From Chlamydiota bacterium (lineage in GTDB: Bacteria > Chlamydiota > Chlamydiia > Chlamydiales > Rhabdochlamydiaceae), in the NCBI GenBank assembly GCA_003228815.1, contig QIGB01000056.1:1-36802 (forward strand): DNA of 36,802 nt. Direction: 5' to 3'. Numbering within the stretch: the first letter of the stretch is position 1; each line of letters opens with the position of its first letter. A program made the position numbers and the translations under genes. A model generated the notes under the pieces. The model searched no databases, was not told the DNA's origin, and saw only the letters and a program-made list of their open reading frames with translations. This document shows, piece by piece, positions 16,113-23,640 of this stretch.

Positions 16113-16709
16113 TCAAACACTTAATGGGTGCTCTGGCAACTTTGAGGGAAACCCGACAACAGCTTCATAACACTCGATCAAATGGTTCACCCCATTCATC
16201 GCTCTATGTGGCTTTTTTTCAGGGGGGAGGGAGTAAGTATCAGAAATTTTGTCTTTCGAAACCCCCGTCTGCCAAGGAAAGGGCTCTTTGCGAATATGGA
16301 TTGCCCAATACATCGAAGCGAGGTCGAGCCAATGATAAGGCCAGTTCATGGACTCTTGCATGTCAGGATCGACGAGTTGTGAAAAAAAGGCCCGATCAAA
16401 GGAGGGATTTTGGCAGATAAATACCGCTTCTCCTCGTTTAATTCCAATGTTCGCAAAATCAGCGATAATCGCACTCGCAACTTCCTCAGGAGGAGTGCCA
16501 GTGCATATCGTCTTCCAATCAAAACCGTTGATTTCAAGACTTTTTTTATCGCTTCGATCCCAATTCAGAGGACTTTGTTCAATCACAATTTCATAAGCAT
16601 GATGCAGCTGTTTTGTTTCAATGTCGATGATCCTGTATGCGAGTTCCAGTATGCAATGCTTATGAGGGTTTAAGCCATTAGTTTCTGTATCTAAAAAAAT
16701 CCCTAGCAT
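16113..16709 (-). CDS. DnaQ-like DEDDh 3'-5' exonuclease, motif III altered
   Basis: The 198-residue protein has the RNase H-like exonuclease fold of the DnaQ/DEDD group. Exo I is DTETNG at residues 7-12, and Exo II is represented by NPSFDRAFF near residue 101. Exo III reads HRAMNGVNH; in working DEDDh enzymes the sixth position of HxAxxD is the metal-binding aspartate, here glycine. The enzyme may use another residue or may have lost activity. Proteins of this size in chlamydiae are annotated as epsilon-like exonucleases. It stands alone between cdaA and the divergent dps gene. The ATG at 16709 places DTETNG at the expected distance. Confidence 0.82.
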   Translation of the reverse strand: MLGIFLDTETNGLNPHKHCILELAYRIIDIETKQLHHAYEIVIEQSPLNWDRSDKKSLEINGFDWKTICTGTPPEEVASAIIADFANIGIKRGEAVFICQNPSFDRAFFSQLVDPDMQESMNWPYHWLDLASMYWAIHIRKEPFPWQTGVSKDKISDTYSLPPEKKPHRAMNGVNHLIECYEAVVGFPSKLPEHPLSV

Positions 16710-16796
16710 TTTCCGTTTTCCAAACCCTTAATCTTAACACCAAAAACTTGATTCTTCAATCAAAATCATTTAGGTTACAGAAAATGGAGGAATTTT

Positions 16797-17261
16797 ATGG
16801 AATTTGAGACAGGAATTACAAAAGAGACAAGAGCCACAATCAGCGGAGCTCTTTCCAAACTTCTCGCTGATACCTATGTACTCTATGTCAAAACGCAAAA
16901 TTTCCATTGGAATATCCACTGTCCGGAATTTTTTTCCCTCCACAAACTCTCTCAGGAACAATACGAAGAGATGGCGGAAGCCATTGATGAGATTGCTGAG
17001 CGAGTCCGAGCTCTCGGATTTTATGTGGAAGGATCGATGGAATCTTTCCTAAAACTTTCCTCATTTACGGAAGAGCACGAAGTGAATCCCAAACATATCT
17101 ATCTTGAACATCTCATCAAAGCTCATGAAGCCGTAATTCGAGATTGTCGCGCATTAGGACAACTGGCTGAGGATCACCATGATCATGCCACTGTCGATTT
17201 AATGGGACGCCGCCATAATTTCCATGAAAAGGCGAGCTGGATGCTCCGCGCAAGCCTTTGA
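16797..17261 (+). CDS. dps: Dps-family ferritin-like DNA-protection protein
   Basis: Dps proteins form dodecamers that oxidise and store iron and shield DNA during stress. The 154-residue length is typical. The ferroxidase residues are present: KTQNFHWNIHCPEFFSLH supplies the first histidine pair region and EAIDEIAERVRALG supplies the Asp and Glu of the second helix. A short N-terminal tail without Lys-rich repeat argues for iron storage more than strong DNA binding. The ATG at 16797 has GGAGG 6 nt upstream, one of the strongest ribosome sites in the window. It is monocistronic by appearance and diverges from the exonuclease gene; no clear promoter was found. Confidence 0.95.
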   Translation: MEFETGITKETRATISGALSKLLADTYVLYVKTQNFHWNIHCPEFFSLHKLSQEQYEEMAEAIDEIAERVRALGFYVEGSMESFLKLSSFTEEHEVNPKHIYLEHLIKAHEAVIRDCRALGQLAEDHHDHATVDLMGRRHNFHEKASWMLRASL

Positions 17262-17382
17262 AAAAAAATTATACCATCCGCTCACTGAGTTCACAGAGAA
17301 ATATCCTGATCAAAATTCCTCTGTGCTCTCTAGAGACCGCAGCGAACGGGTGGTGAATCATTTTTTAACTCATTGAGGTTTC

Positions 17383-17412
17383 TTGCTTCTTCCATCAAAG
17401 AAGTGGTATACT
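17383..17412 (+). promoter_or_regulatory. candidate nusB promoter
   Basis: TTGCTT (17383-17388) and TATACT (17407-17412) are separated by 18 nt and the -10 ends 9 nt before the nusB ATG, predicting a leader of only a few nucleotides and no ribosome site. The rest of the dps-nusB gap (17262-17382) has an imperfect inverted repeat CACAGAG/CTCTGTG but no T-run, so it is not a clear terminator. Confidence 0.4.
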
Positions 17413-17421
17413 TCCTTTGGT

Positions 17422-17862
17422 ATGGCGCAAAGTATTCAAAAATTTCGTGAAATTGTTTTTCAACTCCTCTATAGTCGCTGTTTTGAAGCAGATAGCGGGG
17501 AGTTGTCGCTTGTGATGCGCCTTCATGCCATCCCAAAAAAGCGTGCACTGGAGGCTGAAAAACTAGCTAGTGCAATTTGGGAAAAACATGAAGAACTGGA
17601 CCTGCTCATTGCTGATAAGGCAATCGATTATGACTTAAAACGGATTACCCGGATTGAGCGATCGATTTTGCGCCTTGGGCTTTATGAGCTTCTTCATACC
17701 GATCTCCCCGATAAAGTGGCCATGGCTGAAGCCGTGCGCTTAACGCGCAAATTTGCTACAGCTGAAGGAGGAGGGTTTGTCAATGCTATTCTCGATGCAG
17801 TATACCATGACCAGGGGAAAACTCAGGGTGAAGCCATTTCAGAAGAACAAGTCACTTGCTGA
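17422..17862 (+). CDS. nusB: transcription antitermination factor NusB
   Basis: NusB binds boxA RNA with NusE (S10) during antitermination of rRNA operons. The 146-residue all-helical protein shows FREIVFQLLYS at the N-terminus, ERSILRLGLYELLH in the middle and FVNAILDAVYHD at the C-terminus, all family hallmarks. I use the ATG at 17422 (MAQSIQKFRE), because the 13 residues before it do not fit the family. No ribosome site is seen. The 3' end overlaps murB by about 80 nt if murB starts at 17783. nusB beside murB is also the Chlamydia order. Confidence 0.93.
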   Translation: MAQSIQKFREIVFQLLYSRCFEADSGELSLVMRLHAIPKKRALEAEKLASAIWEKHEELDLLIADKAIDYDLKRITRIERSILRLGLYELLHTDLPDKVAMAEAVRLTRKFATAEGGGFVNAILDAVYHDQGKTQGEAISEEQVTC

Positions 17863-18691
17863 GTTCTCCACATTTGGAATTGGGGGCGCAGCGCATTTCT
17901 TTACAGAAATAGAAACGATCGAAGATCTCCAAGAAGTCTTGCAGTATTGCCACCAGCACAAGCTTCCCTTTCACATACTCGGAAAAGGCTCGAATTCTCT
18001 GTTTCATGATGAAGGATTTGATGGCCTTGTCATCCTCAATAAGATCCAGTTTTGCGAAATGACAGGTGCTGAGATCTATGTGGGAGCGGGCTATTCCTTT
18101 TCTCTTTTGGGAATCAAAACGGCCCGTAAGGGCCTTTCTGGCCTCGAATTTGCTTCAGGGATTCCCGCGTCAGTTGGAGGAGCCATTTTTATGAATGCTG
18201 GAGCCGGAGGACCCGAGACCTGCGACGCCCTTCAAGAAGTCACTTTCATTGATGAGAAGGGCGACAAAACAATCTTTGCCCGTGAAGATCTTGACTTTTC
18301 CTATCGCTATAGCTCCTTTCACAAAATGAGGGGAGTCATTGCCGCTGCCCGCTTTGTATTGACTCCATCGGCTACCGCTCGCCAAAAACAACTTGAAATT
18401 GTAGCCTATCGAACCAAAACCCAGCCCTATAATGAACACTCGTGCGGCTGCATCTTCCGCAATCCAGAAGGAAAAAGTGCAGGCGCTCTGATCGAAAAAT
18501 GTGGTTTGAAAAATGCACAAATTGGCGGGGCAAAAGTCTCGTCCCTTCATGCCAACTTCATCATCAACACAGCCCGTGCAAGCGCTAAGGATGTACTTGA
18601 TCTTGCGAAATATGTGAAGAAAAGCGTAAAAGAGCAAACGGGAATTGAATTGGAAATGGAACTTAGGACAATTCCGAAAAAATATGAATGA
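17783..18691 (+). CDS. murB: UDP-N-acetylenolpyruvoylglucosamine reductase MurB
   Basis: MurB is the FAD/NADPH enzyme that makes UDP-MurNAc in peptidoglycan synthesis. Motifs: STFGIGGAA, GKGSNSLF, ASGIPASVGGAIFMNAGA, the tyrosine loop SYRYSSFH and the C-terminal AGALIEKCGLKNAQIGGAKVS with the catalytic glutamate region. The short loop form matches type II MurB. The start is open: ATG 17783 has GGAGGAGGG 7 nt upstream but adds eight unusual residues; ATG 17807 (MTRGKLRVKPF) has no ribosome site. The GG-rich stretch also encodes a conserved NusB motif, so it may be accidental. It ends with an 8-nt overlap into the PHP gene. Confidence 0.93.
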   Translation: MLFSMQYTMTRGKLRVKPFQKNKSLAEFSTFGIGGAAHFFTEIETIEDLQEVLQYCHQHKLPFHILGKGSNSLFHDEGFDGLVILNKIQFCEMTGAEIYVGAGYSFSLLGIKTARKGLSGLEFASGIPASVGGAIFMNAGAGGPETCDALQEVTFIDEKGDKTIFAREDLDFSYRYSSFHKMRGVIAAARFVLTPSATARQKQLEIVAYRTKTQPYNEHSCGCIFRNPEGKSAGALIEKCGLKNAQIGGAKVSSLHANFIINTARASAKDVLDLAKYVKKSVKEQTGIELEMELRTIPKKYE

Positions 18692-19514
18692 TTTTCGCGC
18701 TGATCTGCATTGCCATAGCAACTGTTCCGATGGCACAATGAGTCCTGAGGAGCTCATTTTTCATGCCAAAGAAATCGGCCTTTCGGGATTGTCTATCACC
18801 GACCACGACACCATCAACGCTTATGAAAAAGCGATCCCTGCGGCAAAAGAAGCGGGCATCGCCCTAGGACCGGGAGTGGAATTTTCTTCGGTAGATGAGG
18901 GGAAAAGCATTCATATTCTGGGGTATGATTTTGATTTGCAAAACCCAGCCCTTCAAGTCTTTTGCAAAAGACATATCGAAAGGAGAAAAGTGCGTAATGA
19001 ACGGATCCTTGAAAAGCTTGCTTCGCGAGGAATCATCTTGGATCGCGAGCAATTACAACAGGAGATCGCAAAAGGGCATCCTGTGGGACGGGTTCATATT
19101 GCTCTTGCTCTTGTCCAAAAAGGAGTTGTCAGGTCCATCCAGGAAGCTTTCTTGCGTTTTATCGGCGATGGAAAACCCTGCTTTGATTCAGGCATTCCCA
19201 TATCGACCGATGAGACCATAGAAATACTCCATGAAGCGGGAGGAAAAGTCTTCATTGCTCATCCCCATTTGTTTCGCAATGCAAAACAAGTAGAAATGTT
19301 GCTCAAAAAACCGTTTGATGGGATAGAATGCTATTATTCAAAATGCTCTCCCAACCAAGAACACAAGTGGGTCAAAAAAGCACAGGAAAGAGGACTTTTA
19401 AAAAGTGGAGGTTCAGACTTTCATGGAACTGTTAAACCGGGAATTCCTCTAGGATGCTCATGGGTAGATCAGACAACTTTTGAACAGATATTTCAGAAAC
19501 ATAGATGTTGTTGA
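18684..19514 (+). CDS. PHP-domain phosphoesterase (RNase AM/TrpH-like)
   Basis: PHP proteins of this type are metal-dependent phosphoesterases; the E. coli relative (YciV, RNase AM) trims RNA 5' ends and hydrolyses 3',5'-bisphosphate nucleosides. All metal motifs are visible in the 276 residues: DLHCHSNCSDG at 7-17, SITDHDT, GVEFSS, AHPH and SGGSDFHG. The ATG at 18684 overlaps the murB stop by 8 nt, and the gene end overlaps folC by 10 nt, so nusB-murB-PHP-folC reads as one operon. The true substrate is not shown by the sequence. Confidence 0.9.
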   Translation: MNDFRADLHCHSNCSDGTMSPEELIFHAKEIGLSGLSITDHDTINAYEKAIPAAKEAGIALGPGVEFSSVDEGKSIHILGYDFDLQNPALQVFCKRHIERRKVRNERILEKLASRGIILDREQLQQEIAKGHPVGRVHIALALVQKGVVRSIQEAFLRFIGDGKPCFDSGIPISTDETIEILHEAGGKVFIAHPHLFRNAKQVEMLLKKPFDGIECYYSKCSPNQEHKWVKKAQERGLLKSGGSDFHGTVKPGIPLGCSWVDQTTFEQIFQKHRCC

Positions 19515-20704
19515 TAGAAAAATATAAAGAAACCATTCACGAACTTTTTCAAAGAAAGCCAGGAAAAAACTCTAAAGATTGTTCCATTATGCGTGCCATC
19601 CTGCCGTGTTATGACAATCCACAAGATGCGTATCCCATCGTGCATATAGCCGGCACAAATGGAAAAGGCCAAGTTGCAGCCAAAATGGCCTTTGCCCTGC
19701 AAAATGCTGGATATAAAGTAGGTCTTTTTATCTCTCCGCATTTATACGAATACGAGGAGAGAATCACAATCAACGGCCAGAAAATTTCAAAAGAAAAAGT
19801 AATGCAGTACCATAGGGAACTTGATGAACTGCTCACAAGCCTTTCTGCCCGCCCCCATTTTTTTGAATGCACCACAACCTATGCCTTTCGCTATTTCAAA
19901 GAAGAGCAGGTTGATATCGCGATCGTAGAAACAGGTCTGGGAGGAAAATGCGACTCAACAAATGTGATTCTGCCCATTCTATCTGTGATCACATCTGTAA
20001 GTTATGACCATATAGAGTACTTAGGATCGACCTTAGAAGATATCGCAGAACAAAAAGCGGGAATTATTAAGCAAAATGTTCCTGTAGTCGTCGGTTCAAG
20101 GGCAAAATATCTCCCCATTTTCCGCAAAGCAGAAGAGTTGTCCGCTCCCATCCATATCATTGAAAAAAAATCATGTTTTTATGACACAGAAAACCAGATG
20201 ATTGCCAATGAAGCGCTCTCTATCTTAAGAGGGCGTTTTCATTTAGAAGATAAGCACATCCAAGCGGGCTTGAAAATCAGTTTGCCTTGTCGATTCGAAA
20301 AGAAGGGAAATATTATCTATGACGTTGCACATAATCCAGATGGGTTTTCAAGACTCTCGAATGCCCTGGAATATCACTATCCTTTTCGCAAATTTCGTTT
20401 TGTTATCGGGTTGAGTCGTGGGAAAGATGTGAAAGGATGTCTTCAAAAAATCGAAAAAAATGCCCATTTTGTCCACTTCGTGCAAGCACAAAAAGAAAAT
20501 ACATACACTCCAAATGAATTTGCGGAAGTCTTTCAGAAGATTTCCACCTGTCCTTTTAGCGTAGAGGAAAGCGTGCTTGAAGGATTTCAGAAAGCAAAAG
20601 CTCTCACAAACAAGAAAGACATCCTCGTTGTTTGTGGGAGCTTTTTTATCATGAGCGAAACCATTTCACCCATAAGCAGGCCTAAGCCTGGAGGACATGA
20701 ATGA
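19505..20704 (+). CDS. folC: folylpolyglutamate/dihydrofolate synthase FolC
   Basis: FolC ligates glutamate to dihydropteroate and folates. The 399-residue protein carries the P-loop GTNGKGQVAA (family GTNGKGS), FISPHLYEYEERI, the ETGLGGKCDSTN metal-site block, and HIEYLGSTLEDIAEQKAGI; the C-terminal Mur-ligase-like domain begins at YDVAHNPDG. The serine after GTNGKG is replaced by Gln, which is uncommon. Chlamydia trachomatis is known to lack canonical FolC and to use an unrelated FolC2 (COG1478), so a normal FolC here is a difference from the pathogens. The ATG at 19505 overlaps the PHP stop. The last 23 nt overlap the convergent coiled-coil gene, with a 5-bp hairpin CAGGC/GCCTG at the join. 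Confidence 0.93.
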   Translation: MLLIEKYKETIHELFQRKPGKNSKDCSIMRAILPCYDNPQDAYPIVHIAGTNGKGQVAAKMAFALQNAGYKVGLFISPHLYEYEERITINGQKISKEKVMQYHRELDELLTSLSARPHFFECTTTYAFRYFKEEQVDIAIVETGLGGKCDSTNVILPILSVITSVSYDHIEYLGSTLEDIAEQKAGIIKQNVPVVVGSRAKYLPIFRKAEELSAPIHIIEKKSCFYDTENQMIANEALSILRGRFHLEDKHIQAGLKISLPCRFEKKGNIIYDVAHNPDGFSRLSNALEYHYPFRKFRFVIGLSRGKDVKGCLQKIEKNAHFVHFVQAQKENTYTPNEFAEVFQKISTCPFSVEESVLEGFQKAKALTNKKDILVVCGSFFIMSETISPISRPKPGGHE

Positions 20705-21509
20705 CCGCTGGCTTTTTCTCTTCCCACTCACTGCAGGGATCGCCATCGGCAGTTTCAAGAAGAATTTTCACCATTTCCTTGGGAAAGTTCATTGCAGCGT
20801 CAAGACGAGCTCTTTGACCTGAGGTTAGACGGCAGCGAATGAAGTTTAAGCGCACATACCCCTCTTTTCCCCGTTTGTGGTGAACAAGATCGGCAATTTC
20901 ATAGAGCTCCATTGCAAGCTCTGCTTCCTCAGGATCCACAAAAGTATCCGTTTGAAAGACAGCTTGCATTAAGAGCATCTTGAGATGCAAAATCAGCTGC
21001 AGATGTACCTTCGATGCCGCTTTAGACGTCTGAAGAATTTCATCTGCATAATCCGTGAGTTTGAGCGCCAAATGAATGATTTTACGATGCTGCAGGGAAG
21101 GCCGCCGATGCTTGAAGAGAAAAAGGACATTGTGCCGAAGCTCATGGACCTGACTGGCAATCTCTTCCATTTTCCCCGTTGTGAGAGATTGCGAAAGATC
21201 GATGGCTTCCTTTGAGATCAAAGAAATCTCAAAATCCTCAAACCTCTCTTCCACCTTCCGGTATAAAGAAATAATTTGACTCTCCATCTCTTCAATTTGC
21301 GAAAAAAGCTGTCTGGCTCCTCTTTGGGCATGCGCAGCATTGTCTCGCAGCGTGTGCATGGTATTTTGCAAACTTTCCAGTTCCTTGTGCATCTGGACAC
21401 GCTTTTGTTGCGTGACCGTTTCTTCTTTCACTTGACCTTCAAGTTTTTGGACCTGTTGGCTTAATTTGCAGAAGTTTTGGAATATATTATCTGAAATGAT
21501 ATTAGGCAT
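20682..21509 (-). CDS. coiled-coil hypothetical protein
   Basis: I do not recognise this 275-residue protein. Residues 5-95 form long heptad-rich helices (LSQQVQKLEGQVKEE, HKELESLQNTMHTLRD), followed by helical segments with an acidic patch (TDTFVDPEEAELAMELYEIADL) and a C-terminal part rich in basic and hydrophobic residues. There is no signal peptide or membrane helix. The ATG at 21509 has GGAGGTG 9 nt upstream, and a promoter lies at 21547-21575. It is convergent with folC. A chaperone-like, structural or type III secretion-related role would be possible for such a coiled-coil protein, but nothing in the sequence proves one. Confidence 0.75.
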   Translation of the reverse strand: MPNIISDNIFQNFCKLSQQVQKLEGQVKEETVTQQKRVQMHKELESLQNTMHTLRDNAAHAQRGARQLFSQIEEMESQIISLYRKVEERFEDFEISLISKEAIDLSQSLTTGKMEEIASQVHELRHNVLFLFKHRRPSLQHRKIIHLALKLTDYADEILQTSKAASKVHLQLILHLKMLLMQAVFQTDTFVDPEEAELAMELYEIADLVHHKRGKEGYVRLNFIRCRLTSGQRARLDAAMNFPKEMVKILLETADGDPCSEWEEKKPAVIHVLQA

Positions 21510-21546
21510 TATTAAGAACACCTCCATTCTTTTATCGTATATCTTA

Positions 21547-21575
21547 AATATAACACATTTACACTATCTTTACAA
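21547..21575 (-). promoter_or_regulatory. promoter of the coiled-coil protein gene
   Basis: On the minus strand TTGTAA (21570-21575) and TATATT (21547-21552) are separated by 17 nt. The start would be near 21540, giving a leader of about 30 nt with GGAGGTG ahead of the ATG at 21509. The AT-rich stretch up to the mnmM stop at 21634 contains no gene. Confidence 0.6.
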
Positions 21576-21633
21576 TTCCTTAACATTATTTTAATATTAG
21601 GGAGTGTTGAGTGTTAGGGATTAAAAGATTTGC

Positions 21634-22221
21634 TTAACGAAAGTTTTTTTGCAGAAGAAGGAGGCTTGGGGCTTTTTGCCGATTTTTCCACTGATGATGG
21701 CAGATAGTCCATCTCTTAGGATCCAAGCCACTCGCAACCCCTAGAAGGGCTTTTTCCTCATGAGCACCCTCAGGATGCCCAGGATAGCAAGTTAGGCTGA
21801 TCAAGCCCCCAGGAAGGACGATTTCCATGGCTCTCGATAGACTTTCGAGAGTGGAAGAAGAAAGGGTTGTCAACTCCTTGTCGCCACCCGGTAAATAGCC
21901 TAAGTTATAGACAATCAATGAAATAGGTTTTTCATTCGCGCTCTTCGGAAAATCCACATGACTTTGGCAGAAAAAGTGCACATGGGAAAGATCCTGAATC
22001 AGAGAACGGGTATTTTCAATGGCCTTTTCCTGAATATCGATAGCAATGACACCTGCGCAGATCTTTGCTAAAAAAAGCGTATCATAGCCATTGCCACAAG
22101 TGGCATCAATTGCCCAGGAGTCTTTCTGAGCCACCTTTTGCCAATATTGATGGGCCAGATCTAGATGAGAATGGAAAGTGACCGATTGCCTTTTCTCTTC
22201 CATGGAATTAGAATTTAGCAT
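21634..22221 (-). CDS. mnmM: MnmM/YtqB-type class I SAM methyltransferase (tRNA wobble uridine)
   Basis: The 195-residue protein has a Rossmann methyltransferase core with motif I AIDATCGNGYDTLFLA, an acidic strand-2 end in VIAIDIQEKAIENT, and NLGYLPGGDKELTT, the signature of the YtqB (rRNA_methylase Pfam) family. B. subtilis YtqB, now MnmM, methylates 5-aminomethyl-2-thiouridine at tRNA position 34. The ATG at 22221 is used; MEEKRQ at 22203 is the alternative and neither has a clear ribosome site. It is divergent from tRNA-Val, 20 nt away. Assignment of the tRNA substrate rests on the family. Confidence 0.85.
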   Translation of the reverse strand: MLNSNSMEEKRQSVTFHSHLDLAHQYWQKVAQKDSWAIDATCGNGYDTLFLAKICAGVIAIDIQEKAIENTRSLIQDLSHVHFFCQSHVDFPKSANEKPISLIVYNLGYLPGGDKELTTLSSSTLESLSRAMEIVLPGGLISLTCYPGHPEGAHEEKALLGVASGLDPKRWTICHHQWKNRQKAPSLLLLQKNFR

Positions 22222-22241
22222 ATCATCAGCTGGTATTTTGT

Positions 22242-22315
22242 GGGATATTAGCTCAGTTGGTTAGAGCGCCACGTTGACATCGTGGAGGTCAGCTGTTCGA
22301 GTCAGCTATATCCCA
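22242..22315 (+). tRNA. tRNA-Val (anticodon GAC)
   Basis: A complete cloverleaf can be drawn: acceptor GGGATAT with ATATCCC (7 bp), D stem GCTC/GAGC, anticodon stem CCACG/CGTGG around loop TTGACAT (anticodon GAC at 22276-22278), a 5-nt variable region AGGTC, and T stem AGCTG/CAGCT with loop TTCGAGT. The discriminator is A, as expected for valine. CCA is not encoded. The tRNA reads GUC and GUU. The ThrRS-like gene begins only 5 nt after the tRNA, so processing of the tRNA 3' end would leave an mRNA with almost no leader. Confidence 0.97.
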
Positions 22316-22320
22316 ACTCT

Positions 22321-23640
22321 ATGAATAAGTCCGAATGTCAAGCTGCTGCCATCCTTTTAGGAGCAGCAATACGCAAAACCTTTCCTCATATTGTCTTTTT
22401 GGGCTCTGGTGTAGATGAAGAGGGCTTTTATGCCTCATTTCGCGACACAGCTCCCTTTCAGGAGATCTATTTCCCCATGCTTGAAAAAGCAATGAAAGAA
22501 TGGGGAAAGCAAAAACTACAGATGCGAGAAATGCTCGCATCGAATGCAGCTGAACTTTTTACCCATAAAAATGAAGAAATTTTAGCAGAAACCCTTCGAG
22601 GATCTAAGGGAGTGGTGAAAATTGTACAAGTCGATGAGTTCTTCGATTTTGTCGATAAGCCTATAAAATATTCTCCCCATTTTTCTCTTTTGGGATTTCG
22701 CCAAGACGGAGCAGAAGTGCGAGTCTATGGAGCTGCTTTTTCGACCCAAAAGGAATTGAAAAACTTTTTAAAACTTCATCGACAATATGCGGAAAAGAAC
22801 CACAAATTTCTTGGCAAAGCACTCGAACTTTATGAAGGAAGCTTTTGGCATCCCCGAGGGATGAAGCTCCTCCATATTTTGATGGAGAAATGGAGAAACA
22901 CCCTTTCTGCTTTTGGTTTCGAAGAAATCAGAGGGGAAAATCCAAAAGAATATTTTACCCTCTCCGGTCGTAAACAGTTTTGTTTTTTCCATAATTTGGA
23001 AGACCATATTTTTTCATTTGAAAACGAGGATCTGATTTCTTGCTTGCAAATCATTGAAAAATGGATGATAATTTTTGACTTTGAGGCCAAGTGGGTATTA
23101 TTGCCTTCTCGGGAAAAAAATATCTCACAGGCCTTAAAGAAATGTAAAATTGACTATGTGGAAGGCGAGACGAAAGGGTTAAAACACCAAAGAGTCGAGC
23201 TCCACATTGCCGATGGACTTGGCCGCTTTAAGTGTGGCCCTTTTCTGGAGTGCGAAAAGGAAAAGATTTCCTTTTCACTCTTCGGGAATCTAGCTGATTT
23301 TGTGGCATTGATTCTCGAGAAAACCGAAGGGGAGTTGCCCTTTTGGATGAGTCCAGAGCAAGTGCGGCTTTTGCCGCTAGGAAATAGAAATTTTGAAAAC
23401 GTATTGGAAATTTTTCGTAAGACTCAGATCAAATATGCAATTGATCGAGATGACTGCCCATTGAAAGAAAAAATGCATCGGGCATTGCGCGTGAAAGTCC
23501 CTTATGTTATTGTATTTGGAAAACAAGAGGAAGAAGCAGGGGAAATGAAAATTCGAGCCTATGGCTCCAGCCATGATCATTTATTGACAATAGAACAGAT
23601 GAAAAATTTCTTAGCGGAGCGAAACCTTGAGAGTCAATAG
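22321..23640 (+). CDS. degenerate threonyl-tRNA synthetase-like protein, probably non-catalytic
   Basis: This 439-residue protein follows the ThrRS plan but misses its working parts. Residues 1-165 align with the N2 editing domain (AAAILLGAAIRKTFPH and EEGFYASF), 174-335 with shrunken catalytic core (SFWHPRGMKLLHILMEKW, FFHNLEDHIFSF, FGNLADFVALILEKTEGELP), and 339-435 with the anticodon-binding domain (PFWMSPEQVRLLPLG, KVPYVIVFGKQEE). The TGS domain is absent. Editing histidines of HxxxH and the Cys/His of the CRGPH motif are lost. The stretch holding CPGH, motif 2 with its ATP-binding Arg, and the zinc Cys and His is deleted, and motif 3 has Asp where Arg is needed. Ordinary ThrRS has about 640 residues. 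It lies at the usual thrS position before infC-rpmI-rplT and overlaps infC by 14 nt. No ribosome site is seen at ATG 22321. A regulator or tRNA-binding role is possible. Confidence 0.85.
   Translation: MNKSECQAAAILLGAAIRKTFPHIVFLGSGVDEEGFYASFRDTAPFQEIYFPMLEKAMKEWGKQKLQMREMLASNAAELFTHKNEEILAETLRGSKGVVKIVQVDEFFDFVDKPIKYSPHFSLLGFRQDGAEVRVYGAAFSTQKELKNFLKLHRQYAEKNHKFLGKALELYEGSFWHPRGMKLLHILMEKWRNTLSAFGFEEIRGENPKEYFTLSGRKQFCFFHNLEDHIFSFENEDLISCLQIIEKWMIIFDFEAKWVLLPSREKNISQALKKCKIDYVEGETKGLKHQRVELHIADGLGRFKCGPFLECEKEKISFSLFGNLADFVALILEKTEGELPFWMSPEQVRLLPLGNRNFENVLEIFRKTQIKYAIDRDDCPLKEKMHRALRVKVPYVIVFGKQEEEAGEMKIRAYGSSHDHLLTIEQMKNFLAERNLESQ

Noticed and set aside
16710-16796. Promoter or iron/peroxide operator upstream of dps, including the TTGATT/AATCAA hairpin
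   Set aside because: No acceptable -10, and the 6-bp inverted repeat is too short to support a call.
17262-17382. CACAGAG/CTCTGTG hairpin after dps as a terminator or small RNA
   Set aside because: A 20-nt loop and no T-run make it weak.
22282-22320. GTG at 22282 as the start of the ThrRS-like gene
   Set aside because: It lies inside the tRNA anticodon arm; the ThrRS-like similarity begins only after the ATG at 22321.
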